A stretch of DNA of 59,817 nt from positions 1 through 59,817 of the forward strand of contig JBBKWH010000071.1 of NCBI GenBank assembly GCA_037968855.1, in the 5' to 3' direction. Below the pieces are notes generated by a model. That model had not been told where the DNA came from. It did no database searches and worked only from the letters and a program-made list of their open reading frames with translations. The DNA comes from JBBKWH01 sp037968855 (GTDB lineage Bacteria; Pseudomonadota; Gammaproteobacteria; Pseudomonadales; Moraxellaceae). Each line of letters starts with the position of its first letter. Position 1 is the stretch's first letter. Position numbers and translations under genes: made by a program. Positions 26,158-35,099 of the stretch are shown one piece after another.

Positions 26158-27555
26158 CTACTTTTTCACCTTCGGCCCAATCATGTCTTGTGGGCGTACC
26201 CACGCATCAAACTCCGCCGCCGTCAGCACGCCCAACTCAACCGCCGCCGCTTTTAAGGTTTGGCCTGTGTGGTGCGCATGCTTGGCAACTTTGGCGGCAT
26301 TTTCATAACCAATATGCGGGTTAAGCGCCGTTACCAACATTAGCGAATCATTCACGTATTGCTCAATTTGATCAACGTTGGCTGTAATGCCAATCACACA
26401 ATGATCGCTTAGGCTATTACAAGCATCACCCAACAAACGAATCATTTGCAGCAAATTGAGCGCGATCACTGGCATATATACGTTTAGCTCAAAATTGCCC
26501 GATGCCCCCGCCATGCTAATGGTCAACTCATTGCCCAACACCTGCGCCACCACCATCGTCATCGCTTCGCATTGGGTCGGATTAACCTTGGCTGGCATAA
26601 TGGACGAACCGGGTTCGTTTTCCGGCAAGGAGATTTCGCCCAAACCACAACGCGGCCCACTGGCTAGCCAGCGCAAATCATTGGCAATTTTATTCAGGCT
26701 CACGGCCAAGGTTTTCAGCGCACCGGCGGCAAAGACCGCTGCATCACGGGCCGCCAAGGCTTCAAATTTATTGGGCGCAGTGACAAAGGCATAATCGGTC
26801 AGTTCGGCCAATCGCGCCGCCACTTGCACGGCATAGTCTGGTTGGGTGTTTAAGCCCGTTCCCACTGCTGTGCCACCGAGCGGTAACTCGTATAAGCCTT
26901 GCAAGGCATAGCGAATACGCTTTAAACCTTGATCCAACTGGCTGACATAACCGCCAAATTCCTGCCCCAAGGTCAACGGCGTAGCGTCTTGCAAATGGGT
27001 ACGGCCAATTTTAATGATGTCGGCAAATTGCTCGGCTTTGGCTTGTAGTGCATCTCGCAGATTCACAACTGCCGGAATCAGCAATTCATGGATTTGACTG
27101 ACTGCTGCCACGTGGATGGCGGTAGGAAAAGAATCATTGGTCGATTGGCTGCGGTTGACATGATCATTGGGATGAATCAGCGCATAACTGCCGCGTGGAT
27201 GACCCGCCAACTCATTGGCTCGATTGGCCAGCACCTCGTTCATATTCATGTTGCTTTGTGTGCCAGAGCCGGTCTGCCAGACCACCAACGGAAACTGATC
27301 ATCCCACTGCCCATCGATCACCTCATCAGCAGCTTGCACAATCCAATCTTGTTGCTCAGGGCTAATATCTCCCAACGCAGCATTGGTTTGCGCCGCGGCT
27401 TTTTTCACCAAGGCCATGGCATGAATCATCGGTAGCGGCAGACGCTCGCCGCCAATGTTAAAGTTTTGCAGACTGCGCTGGGTCTGTGCGCCCCAATACA
27501 CCGACTGATCGACCGCGATGTCGCCCATGCTGTCATGCTCTAATCGTGTCATCAT
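26158..27555 (-). CDS. fumC: Class II fumarate hydratase
   Basis: Iron-independent fumarase (465 residues) that interconverts fumarate and malate in the TCA cycle. Signatures: TGSGTQSNMNMNEV, HPNDHVNRSQSTND-type block, GRTHLQDATPLTLGQE and the superfamily signature GSSIMPAKVNPTQCE. ATG 27555 is chosen because AGGAG lies 8 bases upstream; a longer frame has no support. Converges with the Hint gene with only 9 bases between the stops. Confidence 0.95.
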   Translation of the reverse strand: MMTRLEHDSMGDIAVDQSVYWGAQTQRSLQNFNIGGERLPLPMIHAMALVKKAAAQTNAALGDISPEQQDWIVQAADEVIDGQWDDQFPLVVWQTGSGTQSNMNMNEVLANRANELAGHPRGSYALIHPNDHVNRSQSTNDSFPTAIHVAAVSQIHELLIPAVVNLRDALQAKAEQFADIIKIGRTHLQDATPLTLGQEFGGYVSQLDQGLKRIRYALQGLYELPLGGTAVGTGLNTQPDYAVQVAARLAELTDYAFVTAPNKFEALAARDAAVFAAGALKTLAVSLNKIANDLRWLASGPRCGLGEISLPENEPGSSIMPAKVNPTQCEAMTMVVAQVLGNELTISMAGASGNFELNVYMPVIALNLLQMIRLLGDACNSLSDHCVIGITANVDQIEQYVNDSLMLVTALNPHIGYENAAKVAKHAHHTGQTLKAAAVELGVLTAAEFDAWVRPQDMIGPKVKK

Positions 27556-27693
27556 GTCTGCAACTCCTGTTTGGCCAATGATCATACGAAGCAACAGACT
27601 GGGCTGTTGTAGCGGTTTGATATAGTCATTTTTGGTCGTGAAGCTGTAACGCAGATCGAATAAATGAGCAAAAGCAAAATCATATCAGACAAC

Positions 27694-27715
27694 AAAAAGC
27701 CCGCATCAAGCAGGC
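27694..27715 (-). terminator. Terminator of the galE-like gene
   Basis: On the minus strand GCCTGC-TTGAT-GCGGGC (27715-27699, one mismatch) is followed by a T run (27698-27694), about 27 bases past the stop. Confidence 0.75.
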
Positions 27716-27741
27716 CATTTGAATCAATCTGATGTACGGGC

Positions 27742-28743
27742 TTAATTGAGCGTCTGATAAAACGCCCACATGTCTTGCGCCATGTCTTCCACACTGCGCT
27801 TGGCTTTCCACTTCAGTTGATCTTGGGCATAGCTCACATCGGCATACACCGCAGCGGCATCCCCAATCCGACGCTCAACCACTTCGGCAGGCAATTCGCG
27901 CCCTGCCACTTTGGAGAAGGTATCCAGCATTTGTTGCACCGACACACCTTCACCACGGCCTAAGTTAAAAATATCAAAGGCTTGGTTCGGTTGACTAAAC
28001 AACCAATGCAAGGCTTGAATATGCCCTTCGACCACATCCATCACATGAATATAATCACGCACGCCCGTGCCATCTGGTGTGTCGTAATCATTGCCATAGA
28101 TCTCAAGATGGGTACGCTGCTCACGCGCGACTTGGGCCAAATACGGCATCAAGTTAGAGGCAATCCCGCTTGGCCATTCGCCAATCACCTTGCTAGGGTG
28201 CGCACCCGCCACGCTAAAGTAACGCAACACCGCAATCCGCCAATCGCCTTCTGCCGTGACCAGATCGCGCAAGATGTCTTCACACATGCGGTTGCTGTTG
28301 GCATACGGAGTCAGCGGATTTAATGGCGCTTGTTCGGTGACCGGTAACTGGGTTGGATTACCGTACACGGTGGCCGATGAACCATACACCAGATTGCGCA
28401 CACCTGTCCGCTGCATGACCCGTAGCAGGCTCATGGTGCCGCCGACATTGGCATTATAATAATCCAATGGCTGCATGGCGGAATCGGTGGTGGCCTTCAT
28501 ACCAGCACAATGCACGACGGCAGTGATGGCATATTGCTCAAAGATTTTTTGTAGCGCAGGGGTGTTTCGGATATCCAGACGGAAGAACGTCACATAACGT
28601 CCTGCCATAAACTCCAAACGCTCCAACATTTCCATGCGGGCGTTGGACAGGTTATCCACCAAAATGACATCGTGGCCGTCAGCCATTAGCGTCGCGGCCA
28701 TATGCGAACCGATATAACCCAGTCCGCCGGTCAGTAGAATCAT
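27742..28743 (-). CDS. galE: UDP-glucose 4-epimerase-like SDR with altered active site
   Basis: An extended-SDR nucleotide-sugar epimerase of 333 residues. The NAD-binding GGLGYIGSH is at the start, then DNLSNA, SSATVYG (Ser/Thr near 122-125) and GTGVRDYIHVMD. The usual YxxxK pair reads Y147-A-N-S-N151, so the catalytic lysine is asparagine (AAC codon). The RYFNPVGAH block is RYFSVAGAH. Otherwise it follows GalE to the end. ATG 28743 is used, with GAGG 6 bases upstream. It may have weak or changed activity. No surface-polysaccharide genes are nearby. Confidence 0.85.
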   Translation of the reverse strand: MILLTGGLGYIGSHMAATLMADGHDVILVDNLSNARMEMLERLEFMAGRYVTFFRLDIRNTPALQKIFEQYAITAVVHCAGMKATTDSAMQPLDYYNANVGGTMSLLRVMQRTGVRNLVYGSSATVYGNPTQLPVTEQAPLNPLTPYANSNRMCEDILRDLVTAEGDWRIAVLRYFSVAGAHPSKVIGEWPSGIASNLMPYLAQVAREQRTHLEIYGNDYDTPDGTGVRDYIHVMDVVEGHIQALHWLFSQPNQAFDIFNLGRGEGVSVQQMLDTFSKVAGRELPAEVVERRIGDAAAVYADVSYAQDQLKWKAKRSVEDMAQDMWAFYQTLN

Positions 28744-28837
28744 TGTCAACCTCGTAGAGTGTGTTACCGCATCCTCACTGCGCTATGATACGCATAATGA
28801 AACGCATATTCACATGGGCATTGATCGGATGGCTGCC

Positions 28838-29206
28838 ATGACCACTTTGCTTTTGCTGACATCAGCGCCAGAATCACATCTGGCATGGCATGCTGTCCGT
28901 CTTGCACGTGCGCTGTTGTCCAGCGATGAGACGGTACGAGTCTTCTTCTATCAGGATGCCGTGTCGGTCGTCAACGACCTCGTTTGGCGACCCGCCGATG
29001 AACCCTCGCTACAAGCCGCATGGCAAGCCCTTCAGATCGACTTACCCGTCTGCGTGAGTGCGGCACTGTATCGTGGCATTAGCGACGCCCACAATGCCAC
29101 CAGACACGGCCTACCCCATACCAATTTAGCCAAAGGCTTCCGGCTGACAGGTCTAGGCGAATTGGCTGAGTTGATGATCAATGCTGACCGCGTGGTGCAG
29201 TTGTAG
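28838..29206 (+). CDS. tusD: Sulfur relay protein TusD
   Basis: DsrE-family subunit (about 122 residues) of the TusBCD complex that passes persulfide sulfur from TusA to TusE for 2-thiolation of tRNA wobble uridines. The sulfur-carrying cysteine is in VCVSAALYRG (Cys72), and the ending GLGELAELMINADRVVQL matches E. coli TusD. Upstream in-frame ATGs (28814, 28829) are possible. First of tusD-C-B-E. Confidence 0.9.
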   Translation: MTTLLLLTSAPESHLAWHAVRLARALLSSDETVRVFFYQDAVSVVNDLVWRPADEPSLQAAWQALQIDLPVCVSAALYRGISDAHNATRHGLPHTNLAKGFRLTGLGELAELMINADRVVQL

Positions 29207-29274
29207 TAGTGCAATTGTAGTGCTGAGTGATCGCTACTTTTGCCAGCTTCTTATTTTTTTGGATGAATACACGA

Positions 29275-29637
29275 ATGTCCGCGCTTGATCCCTCTGCTAT
29301 TCGTACCTTAGCGATCATTGATTGTGGCCCGTTGGCCGGTCAACGCCTAAACGAAGCGCTATCAGCCATTATGGTGTTGGCCACCTATGGTCAGCAGGTA
29401 CAACTGCTGCTGTGTGGTGATGCCGTACAATTGATTGAGCAACCTGTGACACCCATCACAAATCATCCGTTTAAATCGGTATACGCCATGATTGAAAGTT
29501 TTGAGTTTTATGATTTACTGCCGATCTGGATATCTGAAGCATCATCTGCACCAAGTCATCCTTTAGTTGAATATCAAAAGATTCACCTGAATCAACTTGA
29601 TCTAAAAAAATTCACACACATTTTGAGGTGGTCATAA
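29275..29637 (+). CDS. tusC: Sulfur relay protein TusC
   Basis: DsrF-like subunit of TusBCD, 120 residues with the start at 29275 (E. coli TusC has 119). Family features: an N-terminal strand TLAIIDCGPLAG, the central VQLLLCGDAVQLI, and the ESFEFYDLLPIWI region like the GLYD segment of TusC. An ATG four codons upstream is also possible. Its stop overlaps the tusB start (TAATG). Confidence 0.85.
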   Translation: MSALDPSAIRTLAIIDCGPLAGQRLNEALSAIMVLATYGQQVQLLLCGDAVQLIEQPVTPITNHPFKSVYAMIESFEFYDLLPIWISEASSAPSHPLVEYQKIHLNQLDLKKFTHILRWS

Positions 29638-29930
29638 TGTCAGCATCGACAACGCTCCATGTCATCGCAACACCCTATCGTTATTGGGCCGGTCTGGTCG
29701 ATCAACTTAAAGCACTCTGGCAAACCGGCGATGCAGTCCTGCTACTGGCCGAAGGTGTACAAGGCTGGCAAGACAACACATTAGAAGGCTTTGCCCCTGT
29801 GTATATTCTCGATACCGACACGCTGTTGGCATCGATTCACAGCGATCTGCCGCAGCATTTGGTCAGCGTAGATCATCAAGGTTGGGCAGATTTGGTGCTC
29901 AATCACACCAAATGCATGACATGGCGCTAG
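29637..29930 (+). CDS. tusB: Sulfur relay protein TusB
   Basis: Third TusBCD subunit, 97 residues (E. coli 95). DsrH pattern: hydrophobic first strand, the GDAVLLLAEGVQ block, and C-terminal WADLVLNHTKCMTW with the conserved Trp/Cys region. The start overlaps the tusC stop by one base, so translation is coupled. tusE follows after 65 bases. Confidence 0.87.
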   Translation: MSASTTLHVIATPYRYWAGLVDQLKALWQTGDAVLLLAEGVQGWQDNTLEGFAPVYILDTDTLLASIHSDLPQHLVSVDHQGWADLVLNHTKCMTWR

Positions 29931-29995
29931 TCCAGTACGCCATGCAGTTGTATTAAACGATGTCGCAAGCGATGAGGAAGACGGCTGTGAGTGAT

Positions 29996-30325
29996 ATGAC
30001 ACTGATCACAGGTCAACTGCCCGCTTTAGATCCAGACGGCCATCTGGCTGATCATCAACAGTGGTCAGTCAAGGTCGCGCAGCAGATGGCCGCGCAAGAC
30101 CAACTGATCTTAGGCGAGGATCAATTGCGGGTGTTGCTGGCGGTACGTGAATTTTATGCACGTTTTTCGCATGTACCGGCGACGCGGCCTTTGATTCGTT
30201 ATGTGATGCAGCAGCTTGGCCCTGAGTATAATAATGCACGTTTAATGGCTGACTTTCAGACCGGTTTGGTCGCGCGGACGCTGGCACGTTTGGCGGGATT
30301 ACCAAAGCCGCCGAATTGTTTGTAG
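29996..30325 (+). CDS. tusE: Sulfur carrier TusE (DsrC family)
   Basis: Final sulfur carrier that binds MnmA, 109 residues with the start at 29996, the same length as E. coli TusE. The C-terminal swinging arm ends LPKPPNCL with the sulfur-binding penultimate Cys. The LRVLLAVREFYARF and TRPLIRYV blocks are typical. Earlier in-frame starts (29960, 29972) would add an unsupported tail. Having TusE next to tusDCB gives the whole relay in one place except tusA and mnmA. Confidence 0.92.
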   Translation: MTLITGQLPALDPDGHLADHQQWSVKVAQQMAAQDQLILGEDQLRVLLAVREFYARFSHVPATRPLIRYVMQQLGPEYNNARLMADFQTGLVARTLARLAGLPKPPNCL

Positions 30326-30389
30326 CGGTGGATTAGCGGGTTATTTGGTCAGATATTTGCGCGTTTAAGCAAAATATAAGGAATGACAA

Positions 30390-30842
30390 ATGAAAACCAT
30401 TAAACACCAAATTGAAATAAAGCAGAATCAGGCTGATGTTTTTGACTTAACTCAAGACTACTCAAAGCGCCTCGAATGGGATACCTATCTATCCGAAGCC
30501 TACTTACTAGGCGGCGCAAAGACTGCTGATGTGGGTGTAGATTCTTTATGCAAAAATAAATCTGGTTCGATCATGATTTCTAGATACATTTCATTTAACA
30601 GGCCCAATGTTGCTGCTGTGACCCTGGTAAAAGGTCCATTTATCCTCAGCCGATTTAGTGGTGCATGGAATATTAAAAGAATAGATGATATGAAATATTT
30701 ATTAATTTTCACTTATCACTTTGAATTAAAAGGTGGTTTTTTTGGCAAAATCCTCCTACCAATCGTCACCTACCTATTTTCAAAAGATATGAAAAAAAGA
30801 CTGATCTCAATAAAAAGTTACATCGAAAATAAAAACAAGTAA
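30390..30842 (+). CDS. SRPBCC (START/polyketide-cyclase-like) family protein
   Basis: A 150-residue protein with the helix-grip pattern of SRPBCC ligand-binding proteins: N-terminal strand KHQIEIKQNQADVF, helix DYSKRLEWDTYL, central beta strands and a long C-terminal helix ending in a Lys-rich tail. AAGGA lies 9 bases before the ATG. Function unknown; such proteins bind lipids or other hydrophobic molecules. It is clearly AT-rich and uses A/T-ending codons unlike the adjoining tus genes, so it may have been acquired. Confidence 0.75.
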   Translation: MKTIKHQIEIKQNQADVFDLTQDYSKRLEWDTYLSEAYLLGGAKTADVGVDSLCKNKSGSIMISRYISFNRPNVAAVTLVKGPFILSRFSGAWNIKRIDDMKYLLIFTYHFELKGGFFGKILLPIVTYLFSKDMKKRLISIKSYIENKNK

Positions 30843-31192
30843 ATCAAAAATAGTTTTCAATAAGCGGGCTTTGATCAGCCATCATGCAATGCTGCCATTG
30901 AGTATCTGGGCAAAAAATACAGCCTTAAATCATGTCTGCATGATTACTTTCTATTCGGTATTTAGCTCAAGACTGCGTGTATATTGAAACCCGCTAACAG
31001 CGTCCCGAACAGCAGGGAAATCTCAAGGTTGGTAAAAATGCACTCGACTCTGTCATTGTATGGTTCATTCACATCACAAGCTTACAACATCAAGAAACCC
31101 ATAGTACGAGAAACATTCAGCATCTCTCCAGAATGCTCTACACCTAAAAAATTCTGACGACAAACAATCTATTTCAAAACATGACGATCCAT
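30843..31192. other. Intergenic region without a recognisable gene
   Basis: About 350 AT-rich bases between the SRPBCC gene and the purA terminator. I see no open frame with a start and ribosome site, no tRNA and no strong hairpin. Two short GCGGG(C/T)TT-like segments in opposite orientation (near 30865 and 30988) may be chance. Confidence 0.5.
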
Positions 31193-31227
31193 AAAAAAAC
31201 GCCCAATGACATGCATTAGGCGTTTTT
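31193..31227. terminator. Terminator of purA
   Basis: ACGCC-C-AATG pairs with CATT-A-GGCGT (31199-31223) around ACATG. An A run precedes it and a T run follows, so it works on the minus-strand hisZ-purA transcript and possibly on rightward transcription. Confidence 0.85.
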
Positions 31228-31265
31228 AAATCTCTGCTTAGTCAGTGGCTAGCGCATCGCCAAGA

Positions 31266-32597
31266 TTAAGCCTCAAACGGGTGGCGTAGCACGATGGTTT
31301 CTTCACGGCCTGGTCCTGTCGAAATAATATCGACTGGGCAACCAACCAACTCAGCAATCCGCTGAATATAGGCTTGGGCATTGTGTGGCAAGTCTTGTAC
31401 TTGGGTCGCACCGATGGTGCTATCAGACCAACCCGCCAAGGTCTCGTAGACTGGCTTGACGTTGTCAAATGCCACGGCATCGCTCGCACCCGCACAGCCG
31501 CCATCTTGAGCAGTATCGGTTTGCTCATAGGCCACACACACGTTGATCTCATCGAGACCGTCGAGCACGTCTAATTTGGTTAGGCATAAGCCACTGATCG
31601 AGTTAATCTCGACCGCACGGCGCAGCGCCACGGCATCAAACCAGCCACAACGACGTTGGCGGCCTGTGGTTGCACCAAACTCATGGCCTTTGACGCCCAA
31701 ATGTTTGCCAATTTCACAGCCTGTATCTTCGGCAGCGTTGTACGGCAGTTCGGTTGGGAACGGGCCACTACCCACGCGAGTGGTATAGGCTTTGGTAATG
31801 CCCAGCACATAATCCAAATACAATGGGCCAACGCCAGAACCTGTGCTCACGCCACCGGCGGTGGTGTTGCTACTGGTCACAAACGGATAAGTGCCATGAT
31901 CGATATCGAGTAGCGAGCCTTGCGCACCTTCAAACATCAGGTTGTCACCGTTACGGCGATGCTCATGCAACAGGCCAGTCACGTCAGCCATCATGCCTTT
32001 AAGCGCGTCACGCCATTCGACGGTCAAGGCCAAGACAGTATCAAAATCAACTGCTTCAACCTTGTAGTATTCGGTCAAACGGAAGTTGTGATAATCCAGC
32101 ACATCACGCAGACGTTGCTCAAACGCTTCACCGCCACGGATCAGCTCGGCCACACGCAAACCACGACGGGCGACTTTGTCTTCGTAGGCAGGGCCAATGC
32201 CACGGCCAGTCGTGCCGATTTTGGCATTGCCACGTTTGATTTCACGCGCCTGATCCAAGGCCACGTGGCACGGGAGAATCAATGGGCAGTTTGGCGAAAT
32301 CCGCAGACGCTCGCGCACAGGGACGCCGCTCGCCTCAAGGGTTTTCATTTCTTTGAGCAATGCATCTGGTGCCAGTACTACACCATTACCGATCAAGCAC
32401 TGCACGCCTTCACGCAAAATCCCTGATGGAATCAGATGCAAGACGGTTTTTTGACCTGCCACTACCAATGTATGACCGGCATTGTGGCCACCTTGAAAGC
32501 GAACCACCGCAGCGGCTTGATCGGTCAATAGATCGACGATCTTGCCTTTGCCTTCATCGCCCCATTGCGTGCCGAGCACGACAACATTCTTACCCAT
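31266..32597 (-). CDS. purA: Adenylosuccinate synthetase
   Basis: Cytosolic GTP-dependent ligase (443 residues) that joins IMP and aspartate in AMP synthesis. Clear motifs: N-terminal GTQWGDEGKGKIVD, RFQGGHNAGHT, GTTGRGIGPAYEDK, EGAQGSLLDIDHGTYPFVTS and the C-terminal region VDIISTGPGREETI. Slightly longer than the usual 430 because of the end. It follows hisZ after 17 bases. Confidence 0.97.
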   Translation of the reverse strand: MGKNVVVLGTQWGDEGKGKIVDLLTDQAAAVVRFQGGHNAGHTLVVAGQKTVLHLIPSGILREGVQCLIGNGVVLAPDALLKEMKTLEASGVPVRERLRISPNCPLILPCHVALDQAREIKRGNAKIGTTGRGIGPAYEDKVARRGLRVAELIRGGEAFEQRLRDVLDYHNFRLTEYYKVEAVDFDTVLALTVEWRDALKGMMADVTGLLHEHRRNGDNLMFEGAQGSLLDIDHGTYPFVTSSNTTAGGVSTGSGVGPLYLDYVLGITKAYTTRVGSGPFPTELPYNAAEDTGCEIGKHLGVKGHEFGATTGRQRRCGWFDAVALRRAVEINSISGLCLTKLDVLDGLDEINVCVAYEQTDTAQDGGCAGASDAVAFDNVKPVYETLAGWSDSTIGATQVQDLPHNAQAYIQRIAELVGCPVDIISTGPGREETIVLRHPFEA

Positions 32598-32614
32598 AGT
32601 GGTCTATTCCCCGT

Positions 32615-33790
32615 TCAAGTGGTGGACAGTGGCACAATCTGCCAACCGTCTACCTGTTGCATCAATCGATGGCTGACGCGTGCATCACACACGTCCTGTT
32701 CGTCTAGTGCCTGAATCACCACATGACCGGCACGGCGTGCCTGCCCAATGGCATCTTGCAAATCTGCTTGGCGGCCCATCGGGGCTGCAATAACTTGTTG
32801 CGGCAAAGTGGCACGCGTTTGGCCACTGGCCAGCACATATAAATCGCAACTAAATCCTGTCGCCGGACGCGTACGCCCAAAGGCCGTGCCAATGCCGTCG
32901 TAGCGTCCACCCTGCGCAACAGGCATGGCATGATTGGGCACATAAGCCGCAAACACCAAGCCGGTATGGTAGTGATAGCCCCGCAACTCGGCAGCATCCA
33001 CACTGACCTGACAGGCAGGCCAAACATGCCGAACATGTGCTAAAGCCTGACCTAGCGTAGCAATGGCGTGCATCAGCTCGTCATCGGCACGCGCGGTATC
33101 CGACAGCGCTTGGCTAAAAGCATCAAGATCTTGTGCCAAACGCCCTAAAGCCAAAAAGTCTGCCCCATGCGCGACCGACTCACAATAGGCCATCAGCTCT
33201 GGCATGGCTTTACGCTGATAAATATCAAACAGTTGGCTTTCTTCTAAGGCGGTTAATTGTGCCAAGCGAGACAACGCACCAAAAATCTGCACATGACCCA
33301 AATCCACATGCAAACCCTTGGCCTGACCGGCATCGTGCAAGGTGCCCATCATCAGATCAATCATCTCAAGGTCAGCCGCCAAGCTACTGGCACCAAACAA
33401 TTCCGCACCCAACTGCAATGGCGAACGAGAAGCCGACAGTCCTTGTGCTGAGGTATGCAAGACCGTTGCGGCATAGCAATAGCGCGCCACGCAGGTTTGT
33501 GGACGTACGTGTGCATCGATACGCGCCACTTGCGGCGTAATATCGGCACGTACACCCATCAAGCGTCCAGAAATCTGATCAACCATCTTAAAGGTGACCA
33601 AATCCAGATCACTATTATCGGCAATCAGTAGCGATTCAACATATTCGATAAACGGGGTATAGACCAATTCATAGCCCCGCAATGCCAAACGATCCAGCAA
33701 GCGACGGCGCAACTGTTCGAGCGTTTGCGCTTGTGCTGGTAAGACATCCGCCACCCCATCGGGCAGCAACCAAGTTTCGGCAGCCGGCAT
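32615..33790 (-). CDS. hisZ: ATP phosphoribosyltransferase regulatory subunit HisZ
   Basis: A histidyl-tRNA-synthetase-like paralogue (391 residues) that pairs with short HisG in the first step of histidine synthesis. The start at 33790 gives the usual TWLLPDGVADVLP beginning. Motif 2 region VRADITPQVARI and YHTGLVFAAYVP with GGRYDGIG fit HisZ, and the anticodon domain is lacking. An in-frame ATG at 33853 would add 21 residues of no family match. hisZ-purA is a common Pseudomonadales pair. Confidence 0.93.
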   Translation of the reverse strand: MPAAETWLLPDGVADVLPAQAQTLEQLRRRLLDRLALRGYELVYTPFIEYVESLLIADNSDLDLVTFKMVDQISGRLMGVRADITPQVARIDAHVRPQTCVARYCYAATVLHTSAQGLSASRSPLQLGAELFGASSLAADLEMIDLMMGTLHDAGQAKGLHVDLGHVQIFGALSRLAQLTALEESQLFDIYQRKAMPELMAYCESVAHGADFLALGRLAQDLDAFSQALSDTARADDELMHAIATLGQALAHVRHVWPACQVSVDAAELRGYHYHTGLVFAAYVPNHAMPVAQGGRYDGIGTAFGRTRPATGFSCDLYVLASGQTRATLPQQVIAAPMGRQADLQDAIGQARRAGHVVIQALDEQDVCDARVSHRLMQQVDGWQIVPLSTT

Positions 33791-34010
33791 CTTGATGATC
33801 TGATCCCATGTGTAAAGCGCCGGAATTCCGGCTGGACAGTGCGAACGATGCACAAAAAAAATCGGGGAATCCCCGACACGCGGCGAATTCTAACATGACC
33901 GTGCGCGCTGTGCATCCTGCAAACACCATGCAAAACACGCATTGATGCTTGTCTGTCGCGCCAAGGCTGTTTAGTCTTTAGCTTATCTTGTGTGTGAACT
34001 TGAGTCCGTT

Positions 34011-34394
34011 ATGTCGCTGCATCCCGTTCCGACCGATAACATCCGCAACGTCCTTGGCGAACGTTTGGCCAGTTGCTGCTTTGATCCATTGACTGGTTAT
34101 TATCGCGATGGGTTTTGTCATACTGGTCCACACGATTTAGGCCAGCATACGGTCTGTGTGCAAATGACCGCCGAATTTTTAAATTTTTCGCAAAGTGTTG
34201 GCAATGACCTGATCACGCCACTGCCCCAGTTTGGCTTTGCTGGCTTACAACCCGGTGATTTTTGGTGTATTTGCGTGACCCGTTGGAAACAAGCCTTAGA
34301 TGCGGGCTTTGCTGCACCGATCAAACTCGCCTCCTGTCACGAAGCGGCTTTAGACTACGTCACCCTTGACGAGCTGCGCCGCCATGCCATTTAA
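34011..34394 (+). CDS. DUF2237 family protein
   Basis: A 127-residue protein of the DUF2237 family. It has the cysteine-bearing sequence NVLGERLASCCFDPLTGYYRDGFC, where only the family pattern is meant, then TVCVQMTAEFL, GNDLITPLPQFGF and GDFWCICVTRWKQAL. Function unknown. The ATG at 34011 starts close to the conserved part. It overlaps maf by 11 bases, so the two are translationally coupled. Confidence 0.88.
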   Translation: MSLHPVPTDNIRNVLGERLASCCFDPLTGYYRDGFCHTGPHDLGQHTVCVQMTAEFLNFSQSVGNDLITPLPQFGFAGLQPGDFWCICVTRWKQALDAGFAAPIKLASCHEAALDYVTLDELRRHAI

Positions 34395-34986
34395 CCCAAC
34401 AGGCCCACGCCGCCGTTTAATTTTGGCCTCCACCTCACAAACGCGGCGAGACTTGTTACAACGGCTGGCATTGGATTTTGAATGTATTCCCTCAGACATT
34501 AACGAAGACCCCGTCACAGGCGAAAGCGCGACCAGTCTGGCACTGCGGTTAGCACGCGAAAAAGCCGAGACTATCGCCATACAACATCCCAATGACTGGG
34601 TGATCGGCTCAGACCAAGTGGCCATGTTAGATGGTCAAGCGTTAGGCAAGCCGATGACAGTCGAAAATGCCCATGCACAACTGACCCAATGTGCGGGCAG
34701 AACCGTGCGCTTTGAAACAGCAGTTAGCCTGCAATGCTATGCGCTGCAATACGAAGACACCCAAATCGTGCCTTTTTCGGTCACCTTTCGCAGCCTAACC
34801 GATGATGAAATCAGCCGCTACATTGAGCGCGAGCAACCGCTGTTTTGTGCGGGTAGCTTTAAGTGTGAGAGCTTGGGCATTAGCCTGTTTTCACATTTAC
34901 ATGGCGAAGATCAAACCGCCCTGATGGGTCTACCGCTACTGGTGCTGTGCAATATGCTACGGCGTGTTGGTCTGCAACTGCCTTAA
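34384..34986 (+). CDS. maf: Maf family nucleotide pyrophosphatase (YceF-like)
   Basis: A house-cleaning pyrophosphatase of about 201 residues. Motifs: LILASTSQTRRDLL at the start, the ESATSLALRLAREKA block, GSDQVAMLDG with the catalytic Asp, and GSFKCESLGISLF. That last motif fits the YceF branch, which acts on 7-methyl-GTP, rather than the YhdE branch. Start at 34384 inside the end of the DUF2237 gene. Confidence 0.9.
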   Translation: MPFNPTGPRRRLILASTSQTRRDLLQRLALDFECIPSDINEDPVTGESATSLALRLAREKAETIAIQHPNDWVIGSDQVAMLDGQALGKPMTVENAHAQLTQCAGRTVRFETAVSLQCYALQYEDTQIVPFSVTFRSLTDDEISRYIEREQPLFCAGSFKCESLGISLFSHLHGEDQTALMGLPLLVLCNMLRRVGLQLP

Positions 34987-35099
34987 ACGACACAGCAGAT
35001 CATCCAAACAATCCTATAGAAGCGCCCCGTCTACGCGCAAAATCCGCCATAATAGCCCCCGACTTTTAGATTCTCTTTTTGCCTACTGGAGCACGCTGC

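Noticed and set aside
30865..30995. Opposed GCGGG-containing segments as ends of a mini-transposon
   Set aside because: The match is only about nine bases, with no target duplication or further copy visible.
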